A program made the position numbers and the translations under genes. Positions 11,295 through 23,278 of a DNA stretch of 64,000 nt are shown piece by piece; position 1 is the stretch's first letter, and the number at the start of each line of letters is the position of its first letter. A model generated the notes under the pieces. It ran no database searches and had not been told where the DNA came from. It saw only the letters and a list, made by a program, of their open reading frames with translations. The stretch comes from Kappaphycus alvarezii (lineage: Eukaryota > Rhodophyta > Florideophyceae > Gigartinales > Solieriaceae), in NCBI GenBank assembly GCA_002205965.3, contig NADL03000748.1, positions 806,001-870,000 on the forward strand. The letters are read 5' to 3'.

Positions 11295-11640
11295 CTACCA
11301 GAAGGTGGAGGGGAGGCCAGCCAGCAAACAAGCGGCATTGGAGGTTACTGTCAATGCGGAGTGCCGCTGTAAAAGAATGCATCTAACCTTCGAAAACCGT
11401 TCCATTGCGCGAGTGGCAACAGTTCTCGCGAGTTCCTTGACGACGGAGAACGCCGCCGGATGCCATCCTCCAAGCGTTGAGATGGGAACAGGAACCAGCC
11501 TGTTTCTCCCAGGCAGTTCAGCAAGGAACCCTTGGTATTTCCGCTGCTTCTCTGCGTGGGCTGCGTTGAAGCTTGTGAGTGGGTTGAAAGCCCTGGCTCT
11601 TGCATGGGACGGAACCACTTACAGCACGCAATTACAGCAG
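11295..11640 (-). pseudogene. Non-LTR retroelement C-terminus, second lineage
   Basis: The minus strand encodes AEKQRKYQGFLAELPG, VPVPISTLGGWHPAAF and then RCILLQRHSALTVTSNAACL to a stop at 11,295. The pattern A-E-K-x-x-K-Y ... G-G-W ... final helix is the usual end of reverse-transcriptase polyproteins of this type. The key residues differ from copies 1 and 2, so this is a separate lineage. The upstream RT part is not recognisable. Confidence 0.6.
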
Positions 11641-11959
11641 TCGGTTTTCGCTCGCCCATGGGCCCTTAGGTCCCTCAACGCCATAGCCCGCTTAGGCTCC
11701 TTGCTGAGGTATCAAATACAGTAGGTGTTCGACCCATCACCTGTGGACGACGTCGATACCGTTAGAGAGGGTAAACAGGGATGCTTTACTGCGGGTAATG
11801 GAAAGGTTGATAATGTTCATAGGTGAACTTGTTTTCAAAACCAATGACAGGACCTATAATATAAGTGCATGAGAGTACAGTTGAGAGTATTGTGCAGAGA
11901 AAAAGAGAGAAAAAGAGACCTTTTAATTCATGATTTCTAGTGGGGGATCAGGCAACAGC

Positions 11960-12345
11960 CCCGTCTGGACGTCAGGTGGTGGGGTATGTTCTCTGTTTTC
12001 GGTGATTAATCATGACTGCGGTGTACTGTAGAACAAATGCCGAGACACGTGTCTTAAGCTTCCGGAATTCAGACATAGGATGCTTCCCTCGGCGTTCAGA
12101 AGTGAAGTTACTCATGTCATGGAGCGCCTGGAGTCCGGTTGCCCCAATTTGTCCGTAAATGTCGATGGCCATAGGTAGAAGGTCCATACCCTCGGCACGA
12201 CAAGGTAGCGCGTAGTGTTCCCTTTTGCGCTTTTCTGCTCGTGTCAGTGCTGAGAGACCTCCATCTGCCTGGTTGCGATATGGCGCGGAGTGAGGACTGA
12301 CAATAGTCACGTCAATACCCTGTAGTGTAGGCGCGAATAAGGGTC
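11960..12345 (-). pseudogene. Non-LTR retroelement C-terminus, third lineage (copy E)
   Basis: The minus strand reads APTLQGIDVTIVSPHSAP then AEKRKREHYALPCRAEG, LLPMAIDIYGQIGATG and RVSAFVLQYTAVM. It is closely related to 31,680-31,985 on the plus strand. The DVTIVSP block is the endonuclease-like strand; the remainder is the C-terminal helical region. The two copies also share the 3' non-coding motif CCCCACCACCTGAC followed by a CT-rich tract (here about 11,890-11,990). Confidence 0.6.
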
Positions 12346-13974
12346 GTCGATGACGAGGTCCAGTACCGTACTGTAGCTACTGCAGCGAACATCACCACAA
12401 GCTTGCTGCCACCCGCTCCTCATCTTTACTGTATGGCATTAGTTTAACATTTTGGGTTATTTTGATGCATGGAAGATATGGTCGGTTATATCCACGCGGC
12501 TAATGCGTTATGCGGGATAAGTCGTCGCTGATGGGTAACACTACAGTACATGACCTTCCTTACAGGACCGGCTCAATGCCAGCGAGCAGGCATGCCGCGT
12601 TGGACATGACGGCCGCAGCAGCGTATTCATAACGCTTGTATAGACTAGTGGTCTGCCTCGGGCATCACTCTTTGCATTTCTCAAGCGTCATCTGCACGAT
12701 ACAGACTCTCGTCAAAAAAGGACTAAATACGAGTGCAAGGCTGGGTATATCAGCTCCCGTTCACCTCCGCCCCTTACGCGTCTTCCTCAACATGTACGGG
12801 CAGTCAACTCTTTCCCACACTCACAGGAATCTCTTCCTCAATCACACGTATGCTTCCTGTCCAGCGGGGACAGCTATGAACTCAACTCCCACAACAGTAC
12901 GTACTGAAATGTCCTGGTCTGTAATATTTGAATTGAACTGAGCTTACAGACGACGGTAGCGTTGAAACGTGTAGCGAAGATGTGGGCTGTGGAAGGTTAC
13001 ACTGCGTTGCGGTCGCTGTCGAGGGTTGTGTCGCATCGGTTTCCGCCAGACAAGATTATCAGGCACAATAAGCCGACACTCTGCCTGTTCCCCACTTCTG
13101 ACCAGCTGCACAACATCCTGCTCGGTCGCTTTTTGAATGCTCTTGGATATGTCGACTCGCACATGCTTTGGCCCAAATGTTCGCTTTAACTGCCGTTTAC
13201 ATGCGCGAGCATTGTCTCTGTACTGTAGACAGCGTTTTCCTCGTGCAGTTTGGCAACCATCTCACGAGTGGTACATAGGACCAGCAATGATGCTTCTCCA
13301 GCAAACATACTGTAGAGTACACCGATATTGTTGGCACCCGTATCATACAGTACTCTGCGCCCTTACAATATTATTCCCCCTATCATACCTACTTAGTCCA
13401 CCAATTTCTATTCCCGAAACCCCGTCCAACTCACCTCAACATATTCGCTTTGCATCACAATCCAGTCATACAGCAGAAAATTATGGGCAACAGGGCAACA
13501 GTGAAAGAAGGCTGGGTACGACTTGTCGCCGACACCATCGCAGAAGCTGTATCCACTTCCAATTGAACCTTTTCCGACTATTTTTCACAACGAAACCCGC
13601 AATGAAGCACATAAAGCCCTATGACACCGCCATGCCCTCATCACAAATGAAGGTCCTTGAGACTCATCTCCTTCCGCACTACCGTACCTCTTGGGTTTCC
13701 TGTCTTCCAATTTTAAACACTGCAGGTCAAAAGTCAGGTCAGTCAGGTCTTTAGCAAGGGCATAATTTCAGTTTCATCATTACTACCTCACACATCCCAT
13801 CATTCCCCTATCCCACATTTCTATCGCCCACTTCAAAACTTCACCTCCTTTTCTACAAACCCTACCATAAAAAAAAGACTGTACACATTCGAAAAAAAGA
13901 GAAAACAAAGAGAGAAAAACCATGCAACAAATCACAACTCTCGATCCTCACCCGCACTCAATCCCCTCCGCCTT
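12346..13974. other. Intergenic, no gene recognised
   Basis: Mixed-composition sequence with scattered short GTAC palindromes (for example around 13,310-13,345). Short open frames exist on both strands but none has a recognisable motif. Some may be decayed upstream parts of the retroelement at 11,960-12,345. Confidence 0.4.
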
Positions 13975-16794
13975 TCAAATGTCCATATATCGATAGTCCA
14001 CTCCTCCGGAACTCTCAACCACAGATCCATCCCCTAACCTCAGCGTAACCTGCACTCCTCCACGCCCCGCTGGCACTTCACACTTGAAAGATCTCCCATC
14101 CCCGGCAACTTCACTCACGGTCACACATGCCGCATCGCCAAACAGCGCCGTTGGGTCATTGCCCAAATTCTCTCCCGTTACTAGGACCACGTTCCCTCCC
14201 GCTCGCGGTCCGCGGAACGGCATGACCGCCGTAAACATCGGCAGTATTCCTACCGTGAACTGCGGCGTCAGCATCATAATCTCCGCCTTGTACACCCGTG
14301 GCATCAGGATGTGTCCCCATGGCGACATTACGATCGACAACCCAGAGCTTGGCCACAGCTCATCTGGTCCCGCTCGTAGATCGCCTTGCGCATTCAGCCG
14401 TACCCGGAACACCTTCCCGGCAGAGTCTTGCGTCGAGTACTTCGAGCATAGTATATCCCCCTTCAGTTCACCGCCAAAGGTGTTCGCTGTGTACTCCATC
14501 ACTCCGTTTGTACTCGACTCAAACAACGCAATTGGTGCCTGGTAGTTTCCTTCAGACGGTTCCCCAGGGTATCGGAATCGGCATTGTTCTGGATCCGTGC
14601 GTCCTCGATTACGATTAGGGTGGCCCGCATATTTCCCTTCAAGAACCTTCCCCAGTTTGTCATCCAAATTCTCCCCCTCCAGAAGCTCATGCGTGGTGCA
14701 ACTAGTGCTCATGTCCCCAAACCAACACTGGCCCCATTGTCCGTCGCATACAAAAACCCGTTTGAGTGGATGTTAATCCCAAACGAGTTTCGCCAACCAG
14801 ATGAAAAAACCTCCACGTCACCGCTTGCCTGCTCTGCTTGCCTCGGATTTCCCCTGTTGGTGTACGTGATCATACCATCAAATCCTGGCCTAGTAACATC
14901 CGCCACTAGCGAGGCGCCTGAAAGCGGATTCTCGTCAATCCCTCCCAGAGGAGAGTCCTCGACGTTGTGACCAGCGTTCGTGAATCCACCTACTTGAATG
15001 TGCAGCTTCCCTTCATGATCAAACACTAGACCGTTCACCCATGATCATGGTTAGACACAGGTAGCCCGGTAATCACTGGTTCTTCCTCCCTTTGCAAGCA
15101 GTATCCTTCGTAATCTTTGCGGATCCGCAAAATTTGGCCATTCGCCCACGCGTCAATCTCCGTGAGCTTTCCTCACGTTTCCAGGCCAGAACCGACGCCG
15201 ACACATATAATCTGACCTCAGAGTCCATGGGGTTAAAAGCGAGCCCCAAAATTGCTAGAAACAACCCTAATTTTGGCGATGTGCACTTGTCAAAGACTTG
15301 CATGCGGCTATTTGCTGCAAATGAGTGCACCTGATTGTTAATAGCAGAGGCATAGTACCGATGGTCAGGCCCGTAAACGATACCGGTAATGAGCTCAAGC
15401 TCCAGAGGCTTGCCGTCCTCAGTGACACGCGACTCGCGGAACTTGATGGGCGGGTTTCCCTCTGTCGAAAACTGAAACTGAACTGCATTCGAAGTGCCCG
15501 CCTGATTGGACGCCGTCACATCTACAACCTGAGCCCTGTCCGATGACGGCACAGTTACAAATACCTCTGTGTCTGTTGACAGCTCGGAATCAACTTCCAG
15601 CTCCTCTTCTCCAAATTGCACAGTAACTCCATTAAATAACCCGATCCCTGTGATCTTTGCGACCCCGCCTCCGTCCAGCGTCGAGGAAATTGGGTCAATG
15701 CCCGTGAGCACTGGTAGCACTTTTGACATATCGTACTCAATATTTCCTCCTCCCCTTAACAAATCTAGTTTCGCGCCGGCGGAATTCTTGCGGTGGTACA
15801 AAATTTGGACCAAATGCTGCCCGCATCTAGGTCAATGGTACCCTCAGTCGTTGTCAAGTCTGTATTTGAGCTTTCCGCGACTAATTCGTCCCCAACCAGT
15901 ACTCGAAGGGGCCCAAAATGCTCGACCTCCAACGTCAACGCGTCCCCTGCCGTCTCAACGTAGAACAAGCAGCGCACTTGAAATTCAGTGCCCCTAACGT
16001 TTTCCGGGAAATCCCCGTCATCCTCAAACTTGACTGCATCCGTTGGTGCGGCAAATATAGGCTTGATGCCCTCCTGCAAGCTGTCGTCAATGGTGAACCC
16101 ACGAGTAGACGGCTCATAGTAGTAACAGTAGGCACCATCTGTCACCGGCCTCTCAACAATGACCGTAGTGTAGTCGGTATGGGAATCGCGATAGTTGTCA
16201 GTCACGGTCAAACCTAGCACAGTCCTTCCCACCGGGAGGACAACCTCCGGCTTGGCGCCTGTGGCCAACTCCTCACCCGTGTCCTTGTAGAACCATATCA
16301 TGGAAACAATCTTGCCGATGACAATCGGGGGACCCTCATCATAGAAATGAGTATGAGATCTGGAACCATCCAAGTGGACATTAGCAACGCCGTCGCCGTC
16401 ATAATCGACGAACCGATATTGAAACCTGGGACGGCATGGCTAAGATGATCAACCAGGGATAGGTTACTACTGGTTACGATAGTAGTTGTGACAGTCGAAG
16501 AATCGGTGCCCGCGGTAGTGGCAGCAGTAGTGGTAGCGGTAGTGGTAGCGGGGGCAGAAGTGGGTGAATCAGGATCTGTGGTTGACGGAGAGTTGGTGGT
16601 AGTGGTAGGAAGGAGGATGATGAGCTGCTGGTGTCAGATGCGGTGGGATTGCCGATGGAAGCGGAATTGCTGTCCGAGACGCCATCAACAGCGCGACGAA
16701 AAGCAGTGAAGTAAATGACAAGGCCCGCAACTGCGGCGATGACGATGGTGGAAAATACAAAGCCGATCCAGAGGACCTTGGCTGAGCGCTTCAT
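13975..16794 (-). CDS. Anchored PKD-PA14-IPT-propeller-IPT protein, gene B
   Basis: Complete paralogue of gene A, 941 residues if six one-base losses (near 16,610, 16,425, 15,821, 15,170, 15,039 and 14,733) are allowed. The start at 16,794 gives MKRSAKVLWIG and a single membrane segment (residues ~8-30), then a Ser/Thr/Pro stalk (to about 16,450). A PKD domain (VDYDGDG...; about 16,430-16,160), a PA14/malectin-like domain opening GAYCYYYEP (16,145-15,770) and an IPT/TIG domain (15,700-15,450) follow. Next is a propeller resembling soluble glucose/sorbosone-dehydrogenase or HHIP-like proteins (FRESRVTEDGKPLELELITG..., NHDHG.NGLVFDHEGKL, GWRNSFG; 15,430-14,330), then a final IPT/TIG (14,240-13,990). 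Likely outside the cell or in the secretory path, binding carbohydrate. No cofactor ligands could be confirmed. Length divides exactly by three after the six corrections, arguing for an intact gene. Confidence 0.8.
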
Positions 16795-19249
16795 GGTGGG
16801 GAAAGGAGTAGGAAGGGGTGGGGGTAAGAGCCTGGAAGAGAGGGAGGGAGAGGGGGCGGACCGGGGGGAAGGGTTGGGTGGGACAACGGGGAGTGGAGGT
16901 GGGTGGATAGGGTACGGAAGACCACAAGTATGTATGGTTGGAAGTTAGTGGGTCTTGTGTCTGGGTGCGGAAGGAGTTGGGGTTTGGGAAGGGAGAAGGT
17001 GAGTGGTATGTGCGGAGTTGGACTAGTAGGGGGGGGGGTGGGAACGGGTGCGAAGGAAGTGGAGAGGGGCTTGCAGAGGGAACAGTTTGATTTTTGTTGG
17101 ATGAAATAAGGCGGGGAAATGGATGTGGCATTCGGGGCCTAGGGTGGAAAGGGTCCTACGGTGGTAGACTAGGGCTATATTGTGTTCGATACGTGGTGGT
17201 TGAATGATAAATTGGTACAGCGGTTTTCTTTTCGGGGCGTTTCTTAGTTGACCCTCCCTATTCGCTGCTCGATGAATGAATACAGTACCACTGAATGATT
17301 GTCGTCCCCCCTCTTTTTTTTTCTTTTTGTCTTTCTTTCGTTTGGCGAAATGCGCGAGACGTGGGAATTGAGCCGCCAAATTTATATTTCGGTCATCCGG
17401 AACGGATAATGCTGCAAGCTTGGGGATATCTTATCCCGTCCTTCCCGGACATTCACAACTGTACTGTACTGAACAGTACTGTACTACATAGTACTGTACA
17501 AGTTGTACTACCAAAGTAGTAAATGTATAATGTCTACAGTTGTGTAGTACGGTACTGTACAAGCAGCTTGCAGTGTCTCGCGCGCATTATTTTTAGTACC
17601 GTAGTAGCACGGTATGCCATGCTTAAGCGATCAGCCTTTGGCTTAGGTTACCAAGTGTAGGATGAGCAGACCCTTCATATACTTTACGGACTGTACACGT
17701 GGCACGGGCAAGTCAACGTTAACACACTTTTGCCAACAAGGAAAAACTCATCGGTCTTCTAATTTTACCGTACAACACACTGCTTGGATTCCTACAACCC
17801 TGTGCAAGACACAATGTGCTCTGCTCTGGTCAAACATGACGGATTGGAATGTCTTGTTTTTTTCTTTAATTTTTGGCCCCATCAGCAAACGGAGACAGTG
17901 GTCGAGACTTTTTCCTACTCTACGGTACAATTGTGCTGTACGGTTGCAAGGGTACAGTGCTAGTCGCCACAGGTTGCAATCAGAGGCTCGTTGAAATATT
18001 GACAGCAAAAATTGCCATAGAGCGCACTATGCAAGTGGCTGAAAGACTCGAGCTGGAATAACGGGAATAAAGCCACCAACAGCCAGGTGGAGGCGTCCTG
18101 GACAGAAAATGTTGCGGGCGCCCATATGGGATGATGCATTTTTGCGTCCCATTTCAGATGCGCCACGTTGAGGCATTACCCCGGCCATCAAATTGATGCT
18201 CCACATCATGCTGACAGCATGTAACAACGAGAACAAGGAATAACCTTCATGCTGGTGAATATGAATTCCAATATTTTTCCGACCAAAAGGCCGGCAATAC
18301 GAAAATAATCAGGCTAAAAATCCCGTCCAAGACGAGTCCTGATTGGGCAAAAAGTTTAAAACCTGGAACGAAAGGGAAAATTATTCGGTTCAAGCTCCAA
18401 CAACATGCGTTTTCCTGAATGTAACCATGCAAGACGCATAGCTTGTACCTATCTTGAGGCAGATTTAAAATAGTCCTAGAGGACGGAATACTGGTTTAAT
18501 CGCATTAACTCCAAAAATTACAGAAAATCAAGGGTTGTTATGATCCCTCCCACAACTGTTTTTAGGCATTCAAATTGTGGCCCTCTCACTAGGTGATGCT
18601 TGCACCAGCGAAAAGCGGATCTTTTTTTCTGACATACACGCAGTTTACAGTATAAAATCTCTCTTCAATCAGGCCCCTCTACACTGCAATTTTCAAGCTG
18701 CAAGCTTGAACAGTCCACATCTCCACATTTCCACATTGCTGCAGTCATTCTCGACCACTAGCTGGATAGGCGCTGCCGCACACAGCCATGGTCGGAGGAC
18801 CCACAGAAAATAATGAAATAATATGGTTCAGATTAACTTTATTGTGGTCCTATTTGCAGGTTACAAACTTGACCTATTTGTAATTTCTGGGATACAGTAA
18901 TCTTTCTTCTGTAGCATACACCCGTTATACTGATGCCATAAAGTTCCTATACTGTACCCTATTGATTTTAATTCACATCCCCTGACGCTTTACTGACCAA
19001 AAAAAAATATTGAGTAATATTCTTGTAACTATTTGTTTTAATTAAGATGCAGATATCTGCGATGTTAAGTTAACTTGGTTTCGGTCCCTTGTTTTCTTTT
19101 CACCACTGTACATATATAGGTCCTGCCAATGGTTTGATTACAAGTACAGAGGACTCTCAACCTTTCCATTACTCGCAGTAAACCACCCCTTTTCCATCGG
19201 TCTCCCCTAAACCCTTTCCCCTTCCCTCTTAGACTGCCTTTCTCCAACC
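16795..19249. other. Intergenic; gene B upstream region and GTAC cluster
   Basis: 16,795-17,100 is GA/CT-rich low-complexity DNA directly upstream of gene B. A GTAC palindrome cluster lies at 17,458-17,510 with a satellite at 17,545-17,560. Around 18,650 a TATAAAA-like box precedes a pyrimidine-rich leader, but no convincing coding sequence follows. Nothing else recognised. Confidence 0.4.
17458..17510. repeat. GTACTGTAC palindrome cluster
   Basis: Repeated GTACTGTACT and GAACAGTACTGTAC units in about 50 bases; same class as the other clusters in this window. Confidence 0.75.
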
Positions 19250-19740
19250 TTCATTCTGCCACGCTCGGCGCCTGCGCCGCATTAGGCGCGGGCGCCGGGC
19301 ACTCGTGCCTTCGCGCGTCTTGCGGATCGCGCACTTACGTCTCGTGCCAGAACTGGCGCCATCTGTTCCCCAAAGAACAGGCCCTCTACTATCCCGGTGC
19401 AACAACCGAAAACCCCAGGCTCCCCACCTTCTGGTGGCGAGCAGCTCCAATCTTCCGAATCTTCGGAAGCCGCTGTTATTTCAAACAAACCCCAAGGCGT
19501 CTATGGGTCGGCGTCAACTTGGCGAGAGAGTGGGCCAGTACGAGCACCGAGAAGGGAACGGGATTGGAACTTTGGGGACCGTGCGGAACCGAGCGGTTGT
19601 GGGTGCCGGTAAGTTGGATGGATTGGAACGATTTGAACTCTGAAAAGGTAATGACATCGATGATGACATTGCTGACGCAGAGGGAGAGGAGGGATGTGAG
19701 AAGGAGAACGGTGACGAGTAAGCGTAGGATTGAGTAGGAT
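19250..19740 (+). pseudogene. Second copy of the unknown TERLWVPVSWMDW repeat family
   Basis: The plus strand encodes SSESSEAAV...PQGVYGS, then CGTERLWVPVSWMDWNDLNSE and, after a one-base frame change, an acidic tail (NDIDDDIADAEGEE...). This parallels the fragment at 5114-5760 in order and in the acidic ending. It sits next to a retroelement 3' end at 19,960. Function unknown. Confidence 0.5.
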
Positions 19741-19929
19741 TGGATTTACCAAGGTTATTGCAGTACCCTTGTTTTAGGCATTCTAAGCACAGACCCAATT
19801 TACCCTTTGCAACTACCCACATATCTACCACAATAAATTACCCCTTCACCCAATTTTAACCCAACCCACCCATTCAAGTAAACCAAACACCCCTTTACCT
19901 GTACACAGAAAAAGTACAGCCTACTATCC

Positions 19930-20010
19930 TGTACAGGGTCGACCATTCACCACGCCGATTCCGAGTTCACGTGGCCGACGTGGCACATCCGGTTCCCTCT
20001 TAGCCGAATA
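19930..20010 (+). pseudogene. Retroelement 3'-terminal coding end (copy F)
   Basis: Encodes HVADVAHPVPS and a stop (about 19,970-20,003). This is the same terminal signature as HVTDVEHPVSS at 11,026 and HVDDVDHPVSS near 63,370. Only the extreme 3' end is recognisable. Confidence 0.45.
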
Positions 20011-21820
20011 GTCGAGCCAGTCAGGCTAACACTACTGTACAGAGCTGTACAGAAACGGCTTCATTTAGAGAGAGATATTGAAAATTCTGCACATTCACGG
20101 ATTTAACAATCCCTTTTCCAGACTTCCCTTACAGTTGAGCCAATTACAGTCCTACTAGCAATCCACGACCACTGTATTCCACTCTCTCCTCAAAATCGTC
20201 CCCTCAATCCACTTTTGCTCGTTGCTCGCATGGAACTATCACCCGTTCCAACAAAAAAAAATAAACTACTAATGAAAAGTAAAACATTTCCCCTCTGTAT
20301 CACTCTGTTCCTGCAATACAGAACTGTGCTCAGTCCTCGGATTAAAGCCCAACCTTGCAACCACATCCACCCTCCCATAAATTTTACAAACTCTACTGTA
20401 CAACACATCACTCATCCCGTGCTCAACCTGAGGGCCACCATTGAACATGAATAAATGTTCACCAGACCATTCCGCAGTCGACTCGAGACACGTCACCAAC
20501 AGCACACCATAGTACCCCGTTTGCCCCTCCTCCCAACAACCATACCTCATCCTCCGGTTGCCGATGGAGGTACTTTTAAAACTCGTGCCCAACCCGCGCA
20601 CCCGCCACCATCCTCCTCGCTTGCCACGTCTTCCGCACCACTACCGACACCAGCGTCGTGTCAACCCTCCTTTGCAATGCACGCATGCACAACTTGTAAT
20701 CGTCAACCGCACACTCCATCGCGCCTACATCTGTGTCATGACGTGTACCTGTTCTGTCGTGGCGGTATGTCATCGGGGTTTTTGCATGCCGCGTATCGAT
20801 TCTACGACTACCTTCCTCGAGGGGGGGTTTGACTCTGCCTTGTGTTATAAATAAATATATACTGCACTGTCCATGTTGTGTTGCAAAATTTAATACAAAG
20901 CGAGTTCAACCCACAAGGACTGGCGCAAAAACAGTGCTACTGCGATGCAAGCTAGTGCGCAGTATTTGGCACGCGGCTGGCTCACTTTGCGTATAGCGGT
21001 AGGCCACGGGTGCCGTAGCTGCAGCGCAGTTGTACAATATGTGCATTGCGCCTAATAACAGGGCACAGGTCGCAGGGCTGGGGCGTTTGAGATTCGGTCA
21101 ACAGTTGTCACAGTCTCGTCGAATAAGGCGCCTGAGTGAATGTGGGACACGTGGAGCCCCGGCCGTTCAGCACTGTGCTGTAGATACTGAACGCATTAAA
21201 CTTCTTTCTGTCACAGGCCAGGGGCATACTGTATGAATTCATGTCGGATCTCGGGGCCGTGGAATGCAGTACGATACGTAGGTATTGTTTCTCAGAGCAA
21301 CCCCACCCATGACGGAATCCAAATCCAAACAAGTGACAATCCTGCGATTTCTAATGGTGAATCCAATTGAGAATATCGCGTTTAAACGCCGACGTTCAAA
21401 AATCTCGTTGGCCACCCAGGACGGCGCAACCATTCGAGATTCAATAGTCTGGAAAGGTGAGTGCATGTAGAGCTGCTCCGAAATCAAGGTTTTCCCACAC
21501 CGACGCCGTGCCCCTTATCGCCATCCCCCCCAATTTGTTTACATGCCACCACACTATTAGCACATACCCCACCTTTCTGCTTCAAGAGACAAAGCGCCCC
21601 CTCCCGCACTGCAGTTTCTCAGGCCACCCGCGTACTAGGACAACGAAACGAATTTCGTGTGGGGTCAAGGACAGGCTAAGGTGCTCCTGTCCACCAACTA
21701 TTGAGAAGGCGAGAAGAACTATTTGTTCGTTTACTGAACGGGCTCTGCCGCAAGGTTTCTTAGCAGGAAAAGTTGACGTTTAGCCAACATGTTGTGAAGG
21801 GCAAAAAAATTAATTTACGA
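20011..21820. other. No recognised gene; one 110-codon open frame
   Basis: A minus-strand open frame at 20,269-20,601 has ordinary-looking composition but no recognised motif. A plus-strand frame near 20,690-20,830 contains a short Cys-rich stretch (ACTTCNR...LHLCHD) that I could not assign. The rest is intergenic. Confidence 0.3.
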
Positions 21821-21869
21821 ATGTGAGTTGGAAGATCTAGTGGCATTTTTTGCCTCGTTTTGGATCCAA

Positions 21870-22945
21870 ATGGCGCAGGTTGTCCTCATGACAGACTTAG
21901 AACCTTTACGAGGTGGTTCTCTTCCTGGAAAGTCTGGTAATATACTTCGTGACTACGAGGCAGCCCATGTACATTACATAACTAATACTTTTGGCCGGAA
22001 GGAGAGCTTAGGCCTGGAACATCTTCTTGTGGACCAGTGCAGACTGAAAAATATTTTAAACGGAGGTTCCGGATGCCAAAGACTGTGTTCAACAATGTTT
22101 GTACAACCACTGTAGCGAACTCGGAGTACTTGCGGAAGGGTATGCGGCCGGATGCCACCGGGCGCATGGGCATCTCTCCTCTGCTCAAGGTTATAATTGC
22201 TGTTCGCATGCTGGCCTATGCCCTTCCTGGAGACCTTGCCGACGACAGGTTCAATGTGTCACCGGCCACAGCTCGCATTTGCGTGCAGGAATTTTGCTCT
22301 GCCGTGGGTCGGTCTTTTGGTTCGGTTTTTTGAGATCTCCTTCTAGTGAAGATATATCCAGGATTGAGAGAGAGTTCGTAAAATTGGGCTTCCACGGATG
22401 TATCGATTGCCTCGATTGCGCATGATGGTCCTGGAAAAACTGTCCCAAAGCCCTTCAGTGTATAATGAAAGAGAAAGATGGAGAGCAATGCGTTCGAATG
22501 GAAGTCATTTGCTCTCTAGATCTCTGGATATGGTCTTTCCAGTTCGGACTACTATAAGGTGCTTTCAACGATTTGAATGTTCTGGAGGTTACTACTCACT
22601 TTGGGGGCGTGCTTTCAGGGATCTTTACACCTCCAAGTCCCAGTTTCACGCTATTTGGGACCTTTTTTCCTGGTTTTACTACCTCACTGATTTAATATAC
22701 CTATCCTGGAATATTTTCGTGAAGAGCTTGAGTACGCTTCTGAATACCAAAAGTATGAGCTATTGCAAAAGGCAGGAAGGTTTACGAAAGTGCGTTGAGT
22801 GCGAAAGTGCGTTGGGAGGGTTTTCGGGGTTCTTTTCAGGCATTTTAGGATTTTATTCGTTTCTAGTGAGCCCTGGCACGTTGAAATCATGAAATTAATT
22901 GCTACTGCTGCAATTATTCTAAACAACATGGTAGTATAGAAACGA
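21870..22945 (+). pseudogene. PIF/Harbinger transposase, inactivated
   Basis: In order along the plus strand: GSLPGKSGNILRDYEAAHV, FRRRFRMPKTVFNNV, GISPLLKVIIAVRMLAYALPGDLADD, then GFHGCIDCLDCA...WKNCPKALQG (first catalytic Asp region), FNDLNVL (second), and RVFGVLFRHFRIL...IMKLIATAAIILNNMVV at the end. This is the order of the plant-type DDE transposase family (Plant_tran). It is broken by several frame changes and stops. In the last block the usual V-E-R-x-F-G reads V-G-R-V-F-G, so the third catalytic residue appears lost. Not functional as read. Confidence 0.85.
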
Positions 22946-23278
22946 CGCGGGCACTACGAAGGGGATGGGATTGGTGGATTTTCTAGTTTATTTTCCGAAC
23001 TAGAGGATGAAACCGACATTGTGATTGAGACCTTGAACTCATCGAGTTGGAGAATAAGTCCTCATTTGGCCTCGGAAGACATTAAGCTTCCCGCCCTACA
23101 TCGCAAGCTGACAAAAGCGATCATCGATTACCAGTGGGAGGAGATTGGTCGCATGAAAGTATCTCACATCGCCTCTCTTCCAAAGGACTTCGCACCTTTC
23201 TTCACCTGCCAGGCGCTAGGAAGGAGGCAACAAAAGTATGGTCCATCGACGAAGTAAAACTAACAAATGTCACGCCTT

